Source: Rhizobium sp. Q54 (lineage in GTDB: Bacteria; Pseudomonadota; Alphaproteobacteria; SMXS01). From it: a DNA stretch of 33,691 bases. This document shows, one piece after another, positions 23,946-32,369 of this stretch. Below the pieces are notes generated by a model that worked only from the letters and a program-made list of their open reading frames with translations, had not been told where the DNA came from and ran no database searches. The translations under genes were made by a program, and so were the position numbers. Location of the stretch: NCBI GenBank assembly GCA_945907245.1, contig CAMDTB010000035.1, forward strand, positions 1 to 33,691. The letters run 5' to 3'. Position 1 is the stretch's first letter, and every line of letters starts with the position of its first letter.

Positions 23946-24830
23946 ATGACTGAACTGCTGATCGGGAAGACCGCCATCGTCACAGGCGCGGCCATCGGCA
24001 TCGGCCGGGCCTATGCCAAGGCCATGGCGCGCGAGGGCTGCAACGTGGCGGTCATCGACCTCATGCCTGAGATCATGGACCTGCCGAAGGAACTGGAGCG
24101 GCGCGGCGTCAAGGCTTTCGCCGTCACCGGCGACGTGTCCGATCCGGCCACCGCGCGCAAGTTCGTCGATGACACCATCGCCCGGTTCGGCGGCATCGAC
24201 ATCCTGATCAACAACGCCGGCAAGTGCTGGCTCAGCTCGTCCCATGACGATCTGGACAAGACCCTTGCCGACTATGACGGCATGGTCGGCACCAACCTGA
24301 AGGGCGAGTACCTGATGGGCCGGGCGGTGATGCCCAGCATGATCGCGCGGGGTGGCGGCAACATCGTCAACATCGGCACCGACCATGGCGTTACCTGCGG
24401 CTCGCCGCGCGAGCTGTGCCCGCATCTCGACACCTGCCCATGGGCGGCTTCGCCCCGGCCGACCGGCGGCAGCCTCGTGTTCGACGTCTACGACTCCAGC
24501 AAATACGGCACCTATGCGCTGACCTACGCCTGGGCGAAGGCACTGCGGCCGAAGAACATCCGGGTCAACGGCATGGCCATGGGCGCGACGGACACCTCCA
24601 TGCTGCGCAACTTCCTCGGCGACGCGGTTACGCCGGAACTCGCCGCTACCTGGATGCGGCCAGAGGATTCGGCCCAGGTCGTCGTCGATATCATCAAGGA
24701 AGGCCCGAACGGCCGCACCGGCGAGATGATCAATCTCTGTCACGGCCGCCCGACGGTGCTGGAGCCCGAACGTCCGCCGATCTACGTCACGCCCGAAAGC
24801 ATCGGCTACGACAAGCGGGAGAGGACCTGA
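23946..24830 (+). CDS. SDR-family oxidoreductase 4 with a three-cysteine active-site loop
   Basis: A 294-residue paralogue of SDR 2, clearly from duplication. It has TGAAIGIG at 13-20, NNAG at 89-92, YDSSK with Y182 and K186, Thr145 in 'NIGTDHG', and the same insert with C151, C158 and C164 (C-x6-C-x5-C), followed by PRPTGG. The C-terminal 'EPERPPIYVTPESIGY' is also shared. The two genes keep nearly the same DNA over the cysteine-loop region. ATG 23946 has GGGGA upstream. Because SDR 3 lies between the two copies, the arrangement may have arisen by duplication of a segment followed by loss, or they may form different heteromeric partners. Confidence 0.92.
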   Translation: MTELLIGKTAIVTGAAIGIGRAYAKAMAREGCNVAVIDLMPEIMDLPKELERRGVKAFAVTGDVSDPATARKFVDDTIARFGGIDILINNAGKCWLSSSHDDLDKTLADYDGMVGTNLKGEYLMGRAVMPSMIARGGGNIVNIGTDHGVTCGSPRELCPHLDTCPWAASPRPTGGSLVFDVYDSSKYGTYALTYAWAKALRPKNIRVNGMAMGATDTSMLRNFLGDAVTPELAATWMRPEDSAQVVVDIIKEGPNGRTGEMINLCHGRPTVLEPERPPIYVTPESIGYDKRERT

Positions 24831-25026
24831 GTTCGGCAACCTGCCCGTTACCTTTTGGCATCCTATTGAAATATAATACCAAAATATCCGGATAATCTGT
24901 CGTTCACGGTAACGGCCGGGTCTGCGGCGCGTTGACAGCTTCAGTACCCGCGATACTTCTAGAGCGTTCGCGTGCACTGGCCGCCGGTCTTCGGCAGGCC
25001 TCGCGCGGCTGGCAAAGGTCGTCACC
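24831..25026 (+). other. AT-rich intergenic region before the type III PKS gene
   Basis: A 196-bp region; the stretch at about 24845-24900 is AT-rich and is the likely promoter region for the polyketide unit. No hairpin terminator for the SDR operon is apparent, and no small gene is supported. Confidence 0.4.
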
Positions 25027-26118
25027 ATGCAGAGATCGACCGACGCGAGTGAGGGAGTGCACGCGAGCCTGCTGTCGCTCGCGACGGCGGTCCCGCCCCA
25101 CCTTCTGACCCAGGCAGAGGCCGCGCGCATCGCCCGCGATGTCTTTTCACCCCGCTTTCCCGATTTCGGTCGGCTGGAGAAGGTGTTCGCCACCACCGGC
25201 ATCAGCACGCGGCACCTGATCCGCCCGGTCGACTGGTATCTCGAGCCGCGTGGCTGGAGTGAAAGGACCGAATCCTACCTGGACGGCGCGGGGGACCTGT
25301 TCGTCGACGCGGCGCGCAAGGCGCTGGCGGCGGCGAACTGCACCGCGGCCGACGTGGACACCGTCATCAGCATTTCCTCCACCGGTATCGCCACGCCCAG
25401 CCTGGAAGCGCGGGTGCATGGCCGCATGGGCTTCCGGCCGGACGTGGAGCGGGTGCCGGTGTTCGGCCTCGGCTGCGCCGGCGGCGTGCAGGGCCTCGCC
25501 ATCGCCGGACGGCTGGCCCGCGCGCAACCCGGCTCGACCGTATTGCTGGTCGCCGTGGAAGTCTGCTCGGCGGCCTTCCGGCTCGACACGCTGACCAAGG
25601 CCAATATCATCGCCACCGCCCTGTTCGGCGATGGCGCCGCCGCCGCCGTGGTGCGTACTGGAGACCTCGGATTCGCGCGTATCGAAGGCGCGGGCGAGCA
25701 TCTGTGGGCGGGCACGCTCGGGATCATGGGCTGGAACATCGACGAGGTCGGCTTTGGCGTCGTCTTCGACCGCGAGATACCGCCCTTCGCCCGCGACAAC
25801 GTAGGCCCGGCCATCGACGGCATCCTGGCGCGGATCGGCGTCGACCGCGACAGCGTCGATCGCTTCATCTGCCATCCGGGCGGCGCCAAGGTGGTGACCG
25901 CGCTGGAGCAGACCCTGCATCTCGACCAGGGCGCGCTCGACCATGAGCGTGCGGTGCTGCGCGACCATGGCAATATGTCGGCGCCCACGGTGCTGTTCGT
26001 CCTCGACCGGGTGCTCAGGGAAAGTCTGCCGGAGCGCTCGGTGCTGACGGCGCTCGGACCCGGCTTCAGCTGCGGCTGCGTTTCGCTGGTAAAGTCGGCG
26101 CCGCCGAGGGCCGCGTGA
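25027..26118 (+). CDS. Type III polyketide synthase (chalcone/stilbene synthase family)
   Basis: A 363-residue thiolase-fold synthase with the full catalytic triad: C150 in FGLGCAGG, H283 in CHPGG and N316 in HGNMSAPT. It extends an acyl-CoA starter with malonyl-CoA and cyclises it to a pyrone or phenol. The pairing with an ICMT-like methyltransferase matches the Bacillus bpsA-bpsB and Streptomyces srsA-srsB type clusters that make alkylpyrones and phenolic lipids, so the starter is probably a fatty acyl-CoA. Its stop overlaps the GTG start of the methyltransferase (GTGA), making the unit translationally coupled. Confidence 0.93.
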   Translation: MQRSTDASEGVHASLLSLATAVPPHLLTQAEAARIARDVFSPRFPDFGRLEKVFATTGISTRHLIRPVDWYLEPRGWSERTESYLDGAGDLFVDAARKALAAANCTAADVDTVISISSTGIATPSLEARVHGRMGFRPDVERVPVFGLGCAGGVQGLAIAGRLARAQPGSTVLLVAVEVCSAAFRLDTLTKANIIATALFGDGAAAAVVRTGDLGFARIEGAGEHLWAGTLGIMGWNIDEVGFGVVFDREIPPFARDNVGPAIDGILARIGVDRDSVDRFICHPGGAKVVTALEQTLHLDQGALDHERAVLRDHGNMSAPTVLFVLDRVLRESLPERSVLTALGPGFSCGCVSLVKSAPPRAA

Positions 26119-26600
26119 GCCTGGCGCTCGCGGTCCTGGTGTTCGTCTCGCTGCAGCGGCTGGGCGAACTGGCGCTCGCCCGCCGCAACACCGCGCGGCT
26201 GCTTGCGCAGGGCGGGATCGAAGTCGCGCCAGGACATTACCCGTTGATCGTGCTGCTGCATGGCGCCTGGCTCGCCGGCCTGTGGTGGCTGGCCTGGTCC
26301 GCGCCGGTCGACCTGGCCTGGCTCGCGGTCTTCGCGGTGCTTCAGCTGCTGCGCGTCTGGGTTCTTGCCACCCTGGGGCCGCGCTGGACGACGCGGATCA
26401 TCGTGCTGCCCGGCGCACCGCTCGTGCGGGAAGGGCCGTACCGGTTCCTCAATCACCCCAACTATTGGGTCGTCGCCGGCGAGATCATGGTGCTGCCGCT
26501 GGTGTTCGGCCTGGTCTGGTACGGCGTGGTCTTCAGCCTGCTGAATGCCGCTCTGTTGATGGTCCGCATCCGCGCCGAAAACCGGGCGCTGGCCCGGTGA
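26115..26600 (+). CDS. ICMT-family (isoprenylcysteine carboxyl methyltransferase-like) protein
   Basis: A 161-residue integral membrane protein with about four to five hydrophobic segments. The conserved C-terminal SAM region reads 'GPYRFLNHPNYWVVAGEIMVLPL' (motif R-x-x-x-HPNY), ending in a glutamate-containing tail 'RIRAENRAL'. In type III PKS clusters such proteins (for example BpsB, SrsB) O-methylate the polyketide product. GTG start at 26115 overlaps the PKS stop by four bases, and its own stop overlaps the GTG of the transporter, so the three are one tight unit. Confidence 0.87.
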   Translation: MSLALAVLVFVSLQRLGELALARRNTARLLAQGGIEVAPGHYPLIVLLHGAWLAGLWWLAWSAPVDLAWLAVFAVLQLLRVWVLATLGPRWTTRIIVLPGAPLVREGPYRFLNHPNYWVVAGEIMVLPLVFGLVWYGVVFSLLNAALLMVRIRAENRALAR

Positions 26601-28147
26601 TCCGGCAATCACCCGACGACGACCGCGCTGTGCCGTTCACGGTGTGGGCGGGTTTCGCCGCCATGTGCCTTGGCATGTTCATGGCGATCCTCGACGTGCA
26701 GGTGGTCGTCACCTCCATGCCCGCCATCCAGAGCGCGCTCGCAATTCCGCCCGAGCGCATGAGCTGGATCCAGACCGCCTATCTGATCGCCGAAGTCATC
26801 GCCATTCCGCTCACCGGCTTGCTGACGCGGGCCCTGACCATGCGCGGCCTGTTTTTTGCCGCCATCCTCCTGTTCAGCGCCGCGTCGCTCGGCTGCGCAT
26901 TGAGCGTCGGATTCGCCGACCTGATCGCCTGGCGTGTCGTGCAGGGGTTCGCCGGCGGCGTGCTGATCCCGCTGGTGTTCGCCGCCGTGTTCCTGCTGTT
27001 CCCGGCCCGGCTGCAGGGCATCGCGACCACCATCGGCGGCGTGCTGGCGGTGCTGGCGCCCACGGTCGGACCGCTTGTCGGCGGCTGGATCACCGAGACC
27101 TGGTCCTGGCACTGGCTGTTCCTGATCAACATCGGGCCGGGATTGCTGGCCGCTGCCGCGGCGCTGGTGTGCCTGCCGCGCGAACGACCCGACCCTGGCC
27201 ACCTGCGAACCGTCGACACCATCGCCCTGGTGCTGATGGCCATCGCACTCGCGGCGATGGAGATCGGGCTCAAGGAGGCCCCCAAGCGGGGATGGCTGTC
27301 CGGGCTCGTGCTGGCGCTGCTGGTGCTCAGCGTGGCGAGCGGCGCGGCATTCGTGCGCCGGACACTGGCGCGCTCCCGGCCCTTCGTCGACCTTGGCGAG
27401 TTCCGCGACCGGGCGTTCGCCGTCGGCTGCTGCCTCAGTTTCCTGCTGGGCGTAGGACTTTACGGCTCGGTCTACCTGATGCCGGTATTCCTCGGCTATG
27501 TGCGCGGTTATGGACCCCTGGATATCGGGCAGGTCATGCTGGTCACTGGCCTTGCCCAGCTTGTGACGGCGCCAATCGTGGTTCAGCTCGAGCGGCGATT
27601 CGACGCCCGGTGGCTCACGGCGTCCGGCTTCGCCCTCTTCGGAGTCGGCCTGGCCATGAGCACGTTTCAGACCCCGCAAACCGGCTTCGACGAGATGCTG
27701 TGGCCGCAGATCGTCCGCGGTTCGGCGATCATGCTGTGTCTGCTGCCGCCGACCCGGCTCGCGTTGGGGCATCTGCCACCCGATCGGGTGACCAACGCCA
27801 GCGGATTGTTCAACCTCATGCGTAACCTGGGCGGCGCCATCGGCATCGCCCTGATCGACACTGTGATCCACGGCAGGGCCGAAGACCATGGCAGGCGCCT
27901 CGCCGAAGAACTGATGGCAGGCAGCCGCGAGGCCGCCGCGTTCGTCGGCCTGCCGCTCAAGTTCTTCAAGGGCGTGCCGCTGGAGAACCTGGAGGCGTCG
28001 GCCGTCGATTTCGCCCGCCCGCTGGTCGAGAAAGCCGGCATGGTGCTCGCCATCAACGAGGCGTGGGCCATGCTGTCCGGTTTCATGATCGTGGGTCTGC
28101 TGGTCCTGCCGCTGATTTCCTCATCTGCGTACCGGCGCGTGGCCTGA
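26597..28147 (+). CDS. MFS transporter, DHA2 family (14 membrane segments, EmrB/QacA type)
   Basis: A 516-residue drug:proton antiporter-like exporter. It has the DHA2 hallmark motifs: 'MAILDVQVVVTSMPAIQSAL' in the first helix, the loop 'WRVVQGFAGGVLIPL', and motif C 'LAPTVGPLVGGWI' followed by 'WHWLFLINIGPG'. Many members export hydrophobic molecules. Translationally coupled to the PKS and methyltransferase (GTGA overlap), so it probably exports, or protects against, the lipid product, although a drug-export role is possible. GTG 26597 is chosen because of the overlap and because the first helix begins about 20 residues later. Confidence 0.9.
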   Translation: MIRQSPDDDRAVPFTVWAGFAAMCLGMFMAILDVQVVVTSMPAIQSALAIPPERMSWIQTAYLIAEVIAIPLTGLLTRALTMRGLFFAAILLFSAASLGCALSVGFADLIAWRVVQGFAGGVLIPLVFAAVFLLFPARLQGIATTIGGVLAVLAPTVGPLVGGWITETWSWHWLFLINIGPGLLAAAAALVCLPRERPDPGHLRTVDTIALVLMAIALAAMEIGLKEAPKRGWLSGLVLALLVLSVASGAAFVRRTLARSRPFVDLGEFRDRAFAVGCCLSFLLGVGLYGSVYLMPVFLGYVRGYGPLDIGQVMLVTGLAQLVTAPIVVQLERRFDARWLTASGFALFGVGLAMSTFQTPQTGFDEMLWPQIVRGSAIMLCLLPPTRLALGHLPPDRVTNASGLFNLMRNLGGAIGIALIDTVIHGRAEDHGRRLAEELMAGSREAAAFVGLPLKFFKGVPLENLEASAVDFARPLVEKAGMVLAINEAWAMLSGFMIVGLLVLPLISSSAYRRVA

Positions 28148-28220
28148 GGAAATCCGCAAGACAGCCCGCCAATTCTGCGCAATTGCGTTTGCCTGGCGGC
28201 GGGCGTAGGGTCCGCCCCGA

Positions 28221-28383
28221 TGGTGCCCGCAAGGGCTTCAAAGGGAACACGGAAGAGCAATGTGCGCTCCAGCCGTGGCTGTCCCCGCAACTGTAAGCGG
28301 CGAGTTCCGATACGAAGAGCCACTGGGATCCGTCCTGGGAAGGCGTATCGGGGCGATGACCCGCCAGCCAGGAGACCTGCCAT
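28221..28383 (+). ncRNA. Cobalamin riboswitch (AdoCbl/MeCbl, btuB leader)
   Basis: The conserved B12-box core is present: 'aagggaacacgg' (28241-28252), 'gccgtggctgtccccgcaac' (28272-28291) followed by ctgtaagcgg, 'gccactggga' (28319-28328) and 'gccagccaggagacctgcc' (28363-28381). The order and spacing match the class. It lies about 180 bases before btuB, with an intergenic region of 418 bp overall (28148-28565); the 60-70 bp before the riboswitch should hold the promoter. It would repress the downstream transport operon when cobalamin is abundant. In the expression platform, ggtttcc (28423-28429) is complementary to ggaaacc (28558-28564) at the btuB ribosome-binding site. Confidence 0.95.
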
Positions 28384-28565
28384 CGCGTCGTCCTTCCAGC
28401 TACCGGGGTAGTGGGTGGTGCGGGTTTCCGCTGTGGCGACACCTGTGAACGGGTTGGACGCCGCGGATGGGACGATACGCGCCCTCGCAAGCAATGACCG
28501 GCAGCGCCCTGGCGCGGCGGCATCCCGTGCGTCCAGCCTCTTACCAAGTGGCTGTGAGGAAACCG

Positions 28566-30533
28566 ATGCCCGCCAATCGATCTAACCGACGAAAAACGTC
28601 ACTGTTTGTCACCACCGCGCTGGCCGGCCTGGCCGGCGCGCCCGCCTTCGCCGCCGACGGCGTATTGCCCGGCGATACGGTGTTCGTCACGGCGAGCATG
28701 ATACCCGCCGAGGCCTACACCATCGGCAACGCCATCTCGGTACTCGACGAGGAATATATCGAGCGGCGGCAGAACCCGGTCGTCTCCGACCTGCTGCGCA
28801 GCGTGCCCAGCGTCGCCGTCAGCCGCTCGGGCGGACCGGGCCAGCTGACCCAGATCCGCATGCGCGGCGCCGAGGGCAATCACACGCTGGTGCTGATCGA
28901 CGGCGTCGAGGCCAACGAGTTGAACTTCAACGGCGAGTTCGACTATGCCGGCCTAATGGCCGTCGGCATCGAGCGCATCGAGGTGCTGCGCGGCGCCCAG
29001 AGCGCACTTTACGGGTCGGATGCGCTGGGCGGCGTCATCAACATCATCACCAAGAGCGGTCACCCCGGATTCCGCTTCGAGGGCTCGGCCGAGGGCGGCT
29101 CGTTCGCCGAACGGCAGGCGACGGCGCTCGTCTCCGGCGGCACCGACCGGGTGAACGGCGTGTTCTCGGCCGGCTATTTCGGTACCGACGGCATCAACCT
29201 CTCGCGCTTCGGCACCGAGAAGGACGGCGCCCGCACCTTCACCTTCAGCGGCAAGGGCATGGCCCAGGTCACCGACAATTTTCGCATCGACGCGGTCGGC
29301 CGCTACGTGACCAGCAAGAACGACACCGACGCCCAGGACTTCAACTGGCCACCGACCCCGACCGAGGGTCTGGTCATCGATACCCTGGACGTGCAGAAGA
29401 ACCGCCAGTTCTATGGCCGCGTGCAGGGCGAGCTGTCGCTGTTCGACGATCACTGGGTGCACCAGGCATTAGTGCAATACGCCGACACCAAGCGCGAATA
29501 CATCAATCCCAGCAATGACCTGACCGGCAACCACGGCCAGCGGCTCAAGTTTGCCTACCAGAACACGGTGAATTTCCAGACACCCTCGTTTCTCGACGCC
29601 GACCACCACGTGACCATGGCGTTCCAGCGGGAGGAACAGGACTTCGTCAACCGCGGCGCCGTGCCCGACGCGCTGGAGAACCAGGAACAGTCGGAGCCGC
29701 AGAACAGCTATATCGGCGAGTACCGCGTCGGTTTCGCCGACCAGCTATTCCTGTCGGCCGGCGTGCGCCACGACGACAACCGCATGTTCAAGAACGCCAC
29801 CACCTACCGGCTTTCGGCCGCCTGGCAGTTCAAGGAGATCGGCACCCGGCTCCATGCCAGCCACGGCACCGCCGTCACCAACCCGGGCTTCTTCGAGATG
29901 TTCGGCTTCTTTCCGGCCTTTTTCCTCGGCAATCCGGACCTGAAGCCCGAGGAATCCCGCAGCTTCGACGTCGGCATCGAGCAAAAGCTGTTCGACGACA
30001 AGCTGGTCCTCGACGTGACCTATTTTCACGCCAACCTGGAAAACGAGATCGTCACCGTCTTCGACTTCAACACGTTCCTGACGATGGTCGACAACCTGGT
30101 CGGCACCAGCCAGCGCGAGGGCATCGAGGTGATGATGTCGGCACAACTCACCGACAACCTGTCGGTCGGCGGCAGCTACACCTACACCAGGTCCCGCCAG
30201 CCCGACGGCTCGCCGGAAGTCCGTCGGCCCAGGCACATGGGCAGTCTCAACGCCAACTACGCGTTCGCGGCGGGGCGCGGCAACGTCAACCTGGACGTGT
30301 CGTACAATGGCAAGCAGCTCGACAACGAGTTCGCGAGTTCCACGCCGGAATCCGTCGTCACGCTGAACGACTACGTGCTGGTGACGCTTGCGGCCAGTTA
30401 CAGGCTCACCGACAGCCTCGAGGTCTATGGCCGGGTCGAGAATCTGGTCGACCAGAACTACGAGGAAGTGTTCTCCTACCGTTCGCCCGGCCTCGGCGCC
30501 TTCGCCGGCCTGCGGGTGAAACTGGGAGACTGA
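28566..30533 (+). CDS. btuB: TonB-dependent outer-membrane vitamin B12 receptor
   Basis: A 655-residue receptor precursor. The signal peptide ends at about AFA, and the mature protein starts with the TonB box DTVFVTAS, very close to E. coli BtuB's DTLVVTA. A plug domain follows ('RSVPSVAVSRSGGPGQLTQIRMRGAEGNHTLVLIDGVEAN', readable in the genes as RMRGAEGNHTLVLIDGVE and GAQSALYGSDALGGVINI), then a beta-barrel ending in an aromatic-rich C-terminal strand. The cobalamin riboswitch upstream and btuF/C/D downstream make B12 the substrate. ATG 28566 is preceded by gagga at good spacing; an upstream in-frame ATG at 28467 adds residues unlike a signal peptide. Confidence 0.94.
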   Translation: MPANRSNRRKTSLFVTTALAGLAGAPAFAADGVLPGDTVFVTASMIPAEAYTIGNAISVLDEEYIERRQNPVVSDLLRSVPSVAVSRSGGPGQLTQIRMRGAEGNHTLVLIDGVEANELNFNGEFDYAGLMAVGIERIEVLRGAQSALYGSDALGGVINIITKSGHPGFRFEGSAEGGSFAERQATALVSGGTDRVNGVFSAGYFGTDGINLSRFGTEKDGARTFTFSGKGMAQVTDNFRIDAVGRYVTSKNDTDAQDFNWPPTPTEGLVIDTLDVQKNRQFYGRVQGELSLFDDHWVHQALVQYADTKREYINPSNDLTGNHGQRLKFAYQNTVNFQTPSFLDADHHVTMAFQREEQDFVNRGAVPDALENQEQSEPQNSYIGEYRVGFADQLFLSAGVRHDDNRMFKNATTYRLSAAWQFKEIGTRLHASHGTAVTNPGFFEMFGFFPAFFLGNPDLKPEESRSFDVGIEQKLFDDKLVLDVTYFHANLENEIVTVFDFNTFLTMVDNLVGTSQREGIEVMMSAQLTDNLSVGGSYTYTRSRQPDGSPEVRRPRHMGSLNANYAFAAGRGNVNLDVSYNGKQLDNEFASSTPESVVTLNDYVLVTLAASYRLTDSLEVYGRVENLVDQNYEEVFSYRSPGLGAFAGLRVKLGD

Positions 30534-30537
30534 CGGC

Positions 30538-31380
30538 ATGAAGGCGGCGGGCTGGTACATCCTGTTCGGCCTGCTCGCCGCCGTTTCAGCCGTGCCCGCC
30601 CATGCCGCGCCGGAGCGCATTGTCTCGATGGGCCTGTGCACCGACCAGATCGTCATGCTGCTCGCCGATCCCGACACCATCCTGTCCGTGCACTGGGTCA
30701 CCCAGGATGCGGAGGATTCCGCCATGTGGAAGCAGGCGGCGCGCTATGTGCCCAACCACGGGCTGGCGGAGGAGGTGCTGCGGCTGCGGCCCGACATGGT
30801 GTTCGCCGACGGCAGCAACTCGCCGCTCGCGGTCGCCATGCTGAAACGACAGGGTATCGCGGTGTTTACCGTGCCGGTCGCCGATACCTTCGGCGGCGTC
30901 CGCGCCAATATCCGCCGGATCGCCGCCGCACTGGGCGAAACCGAGCGGGGCGAGGCATTGGTGACGTCCTTCGATGCGGCGCTGGCGCAGACGAGAGGCT
31001 CCCTGTCCGATCTTCATTACCGGTCGCTGGTCTACGGCGCCAACGGCTTCTCGGCGGGAGTCCCCAGCCTGTTCGATGACGTGCTCACCCATCTGGGTCT
31101 GGTCAACATCGCCGCCAAGCCGGGCCTGTCCGGCTGGGTCAGCATGACGGTCGAGGATGTGCTGCGCGCCGAGCCGCAGCTGCTGATCCTCGGCGAGTAC
31201 CGCATGGGTTCGCCGTCCATGGCCAATCTCGTGCTCGAGCATCCGGCGCTCGCCACCCTGCGGCGCGACCGGCCGGTGGTGAGCGTACCGACCGCCCTGT
31301 GGAATTGCGGCACGCCCTATCTGGCGCAGGCGGCGCAGACCCTGCGCGACCAGGTCCGGCCGCTGGCGAGGCGCCCATGA
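30538..31380 (+). CDS. btuF: Periplasmic cobalamin-binding protein of an ABC importer
   Basis: A 280-residue precursor with signal peptide 'YILFGLLAAVSAVPAHA' and a mature start 'ERIVSMGLCTDQIVMLLADPD', the standard beginning of cobalamin/siderophore-binding proteins (class III). The conserved 'AEEVLRLRPDMVFADG' and the C-terminal 'EPQLLILGEYR' also match. It would carry B12 from BtuB to the permease. It begins four bases after btuB, and its stop overlaps the btuC start (ATGA). In F420-containing actinobacteria a similar trio is proposed to transport F420-0, but the riboswitch here argues for B12. Confidence 0.88.
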   Translation: MKAAGWYILFGLLAAVSAVPAHAAPERIVSMGLCTDQIVMLLADPDTILSVHWVTQDAEDSAMWKQAARYVPNHGLAEEVLRLRPDMVFADGSNSPLAVAMLKRQGIAVFTVPVADTFGGVRANIRRIAAALGETERGEALVTSFDAALAQTRGSLSDLHYRSLVYGANGFSAGVPSLFDDVLTHLGLVNIAAKPGLSGWVSMTVEDVLRAEPQLLILGEYRMGSPSMANLVLEHPALATLRRDRPVVSVPTALWNCGTPYLAQAAQTLRDQVRPLARRP

Positions 31381-32369
31381 ACCCGGCGAGCCACACCCGC
31401 ATCGCTCTGGTCTGCGCCAGTCTCGCGGCCGCGGTGGCGGTGCTGTTCGCGCTGTCCATCTTCGTCGGCCGCGGCGGCGAGTGGCTGCCGGCGACCCGCG
31501 ACCTCGATCCGGGCGTGACCGAGATCATTCTCTACCAGGTGCGCCTGCCGCGCGCCCTGCTGGGCCTGATGGCGGGCGCGGCGCTGGGGCTGTGCGGTGC
31601 TGCGCTCCAGGGGCTGCTGCGCAACCCGCTGGCCGAGCCCGGACTGGTCGGCGCGTCGGGAGGCGCGGCGCTGGGCGCCGTCGTCGTGTTCTATTTCGGC
31701 CTGTTCGGCGGCGCGCTCGCCGTGCCGGTGGGCGGCTTCTTGGGTGCCATGGTGGCGCTGGCGCTGCTCTATGCGCTGGCCGGCCGCGGCGTCGATGTCA
31801 TGACCCTCATCCTGGCGGGCGTGGCGGTGAACGCCTTCGCCGGGGCGCTGACCTCGCTCGCCCTCAACCTGGCGCCCAGCCCGTGGGCGGCGCTGGAGAT
31901 CGTGTTCTGGATGCTGGGCTCGCTGGCGGACCGCAGCATGAGCCACGTGATCTTCGCCGCGCCCTTCGCCATTGCCGGCATGGCGCTGGTGCTGACGTCG
32001 GGCAGGGCGCTCGACGCCCTCAGCCTGGGCCAGGACACCGCCCGCAGCCTGGGATTCAGCCCGCGCGCCGCCACCGTGAAGGTGATCCTGGGCACCGGCC
32101 TCGCGGTCGGCGCCGTGGTCTCGGTCACCGGCATGATCGGCTTCGTCGGGCTGGTGGTGCCACACCTGCTGCGGCCGGTGATCGGCCATCATCCCAGCCG
32201 CCTGTTGCTGCCCAGCGCGCTGGCCGGCGCGGCGGTGCTGCTCGCCGCCGACATCCTGGTGCGCGTGCCCATGCGTGGACCCGAGCTGAAGCTGGGCGTG
32301 GTGACGGCGCTGATCGGCGCGCCGTTCTTCCTGCACCTGATCCTCAAGACCAGGCGGAGCGGCGCATGA
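31377..32369 (+). CDS. btuC: FecCD/BtuC-type ABC permease
   Basis: A 330-residue permease with about ten membrane segments. Typical FecCD motifs are 'RLPRALLGLMAGAALGLCGAALQGLLRNPLAEPGLVGASGG' (split here as RLPRALLGLMAG, GAALQGLLRNPLAEP and GLVGASGG), 'FWMLGSLADRS' and 'GMIGFVGLVVPHLLRPVIG'. The protein moves cobalamin across the inner membrane. Translationally coupled on both sides by ATGA overlaps to btuF and btuD. Confidence 0.92.
   Translation: MNPASHTRIALVCASLAAAVAVLFALSIFVGRGGEWLPATRDLDPGVTEIILYQVRLPRALLGLMAGAALGLCGAALQGLLRNPLAEPGLVGASGGAALGAVVVFYFGLFGGALAVPVGGFLGAMVALALLYALAGRGVDVMTLILAGVAVNAFAGALTSLALNLAPSPWAALEIVFWMLGSLADRSMSHVIFAAPFAIAGMALVLTSGRALDALSLGQDTARSLGFSPRAATVKVILGTGLAVGAVVSVTGMIGFVGLVVPHLLRPVIGHHPSRLLLPSALAGAAVLLAADILVRVPMRGPELKLGVVTALIGAPFFLHLILKTRRSGA

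Noticed and set aside
24848-24913. gttacc/ggtaac inverted pair in the gap before the type III PKS
   Set aside because: Six-base arms about 50 bases apart are expected by chance.
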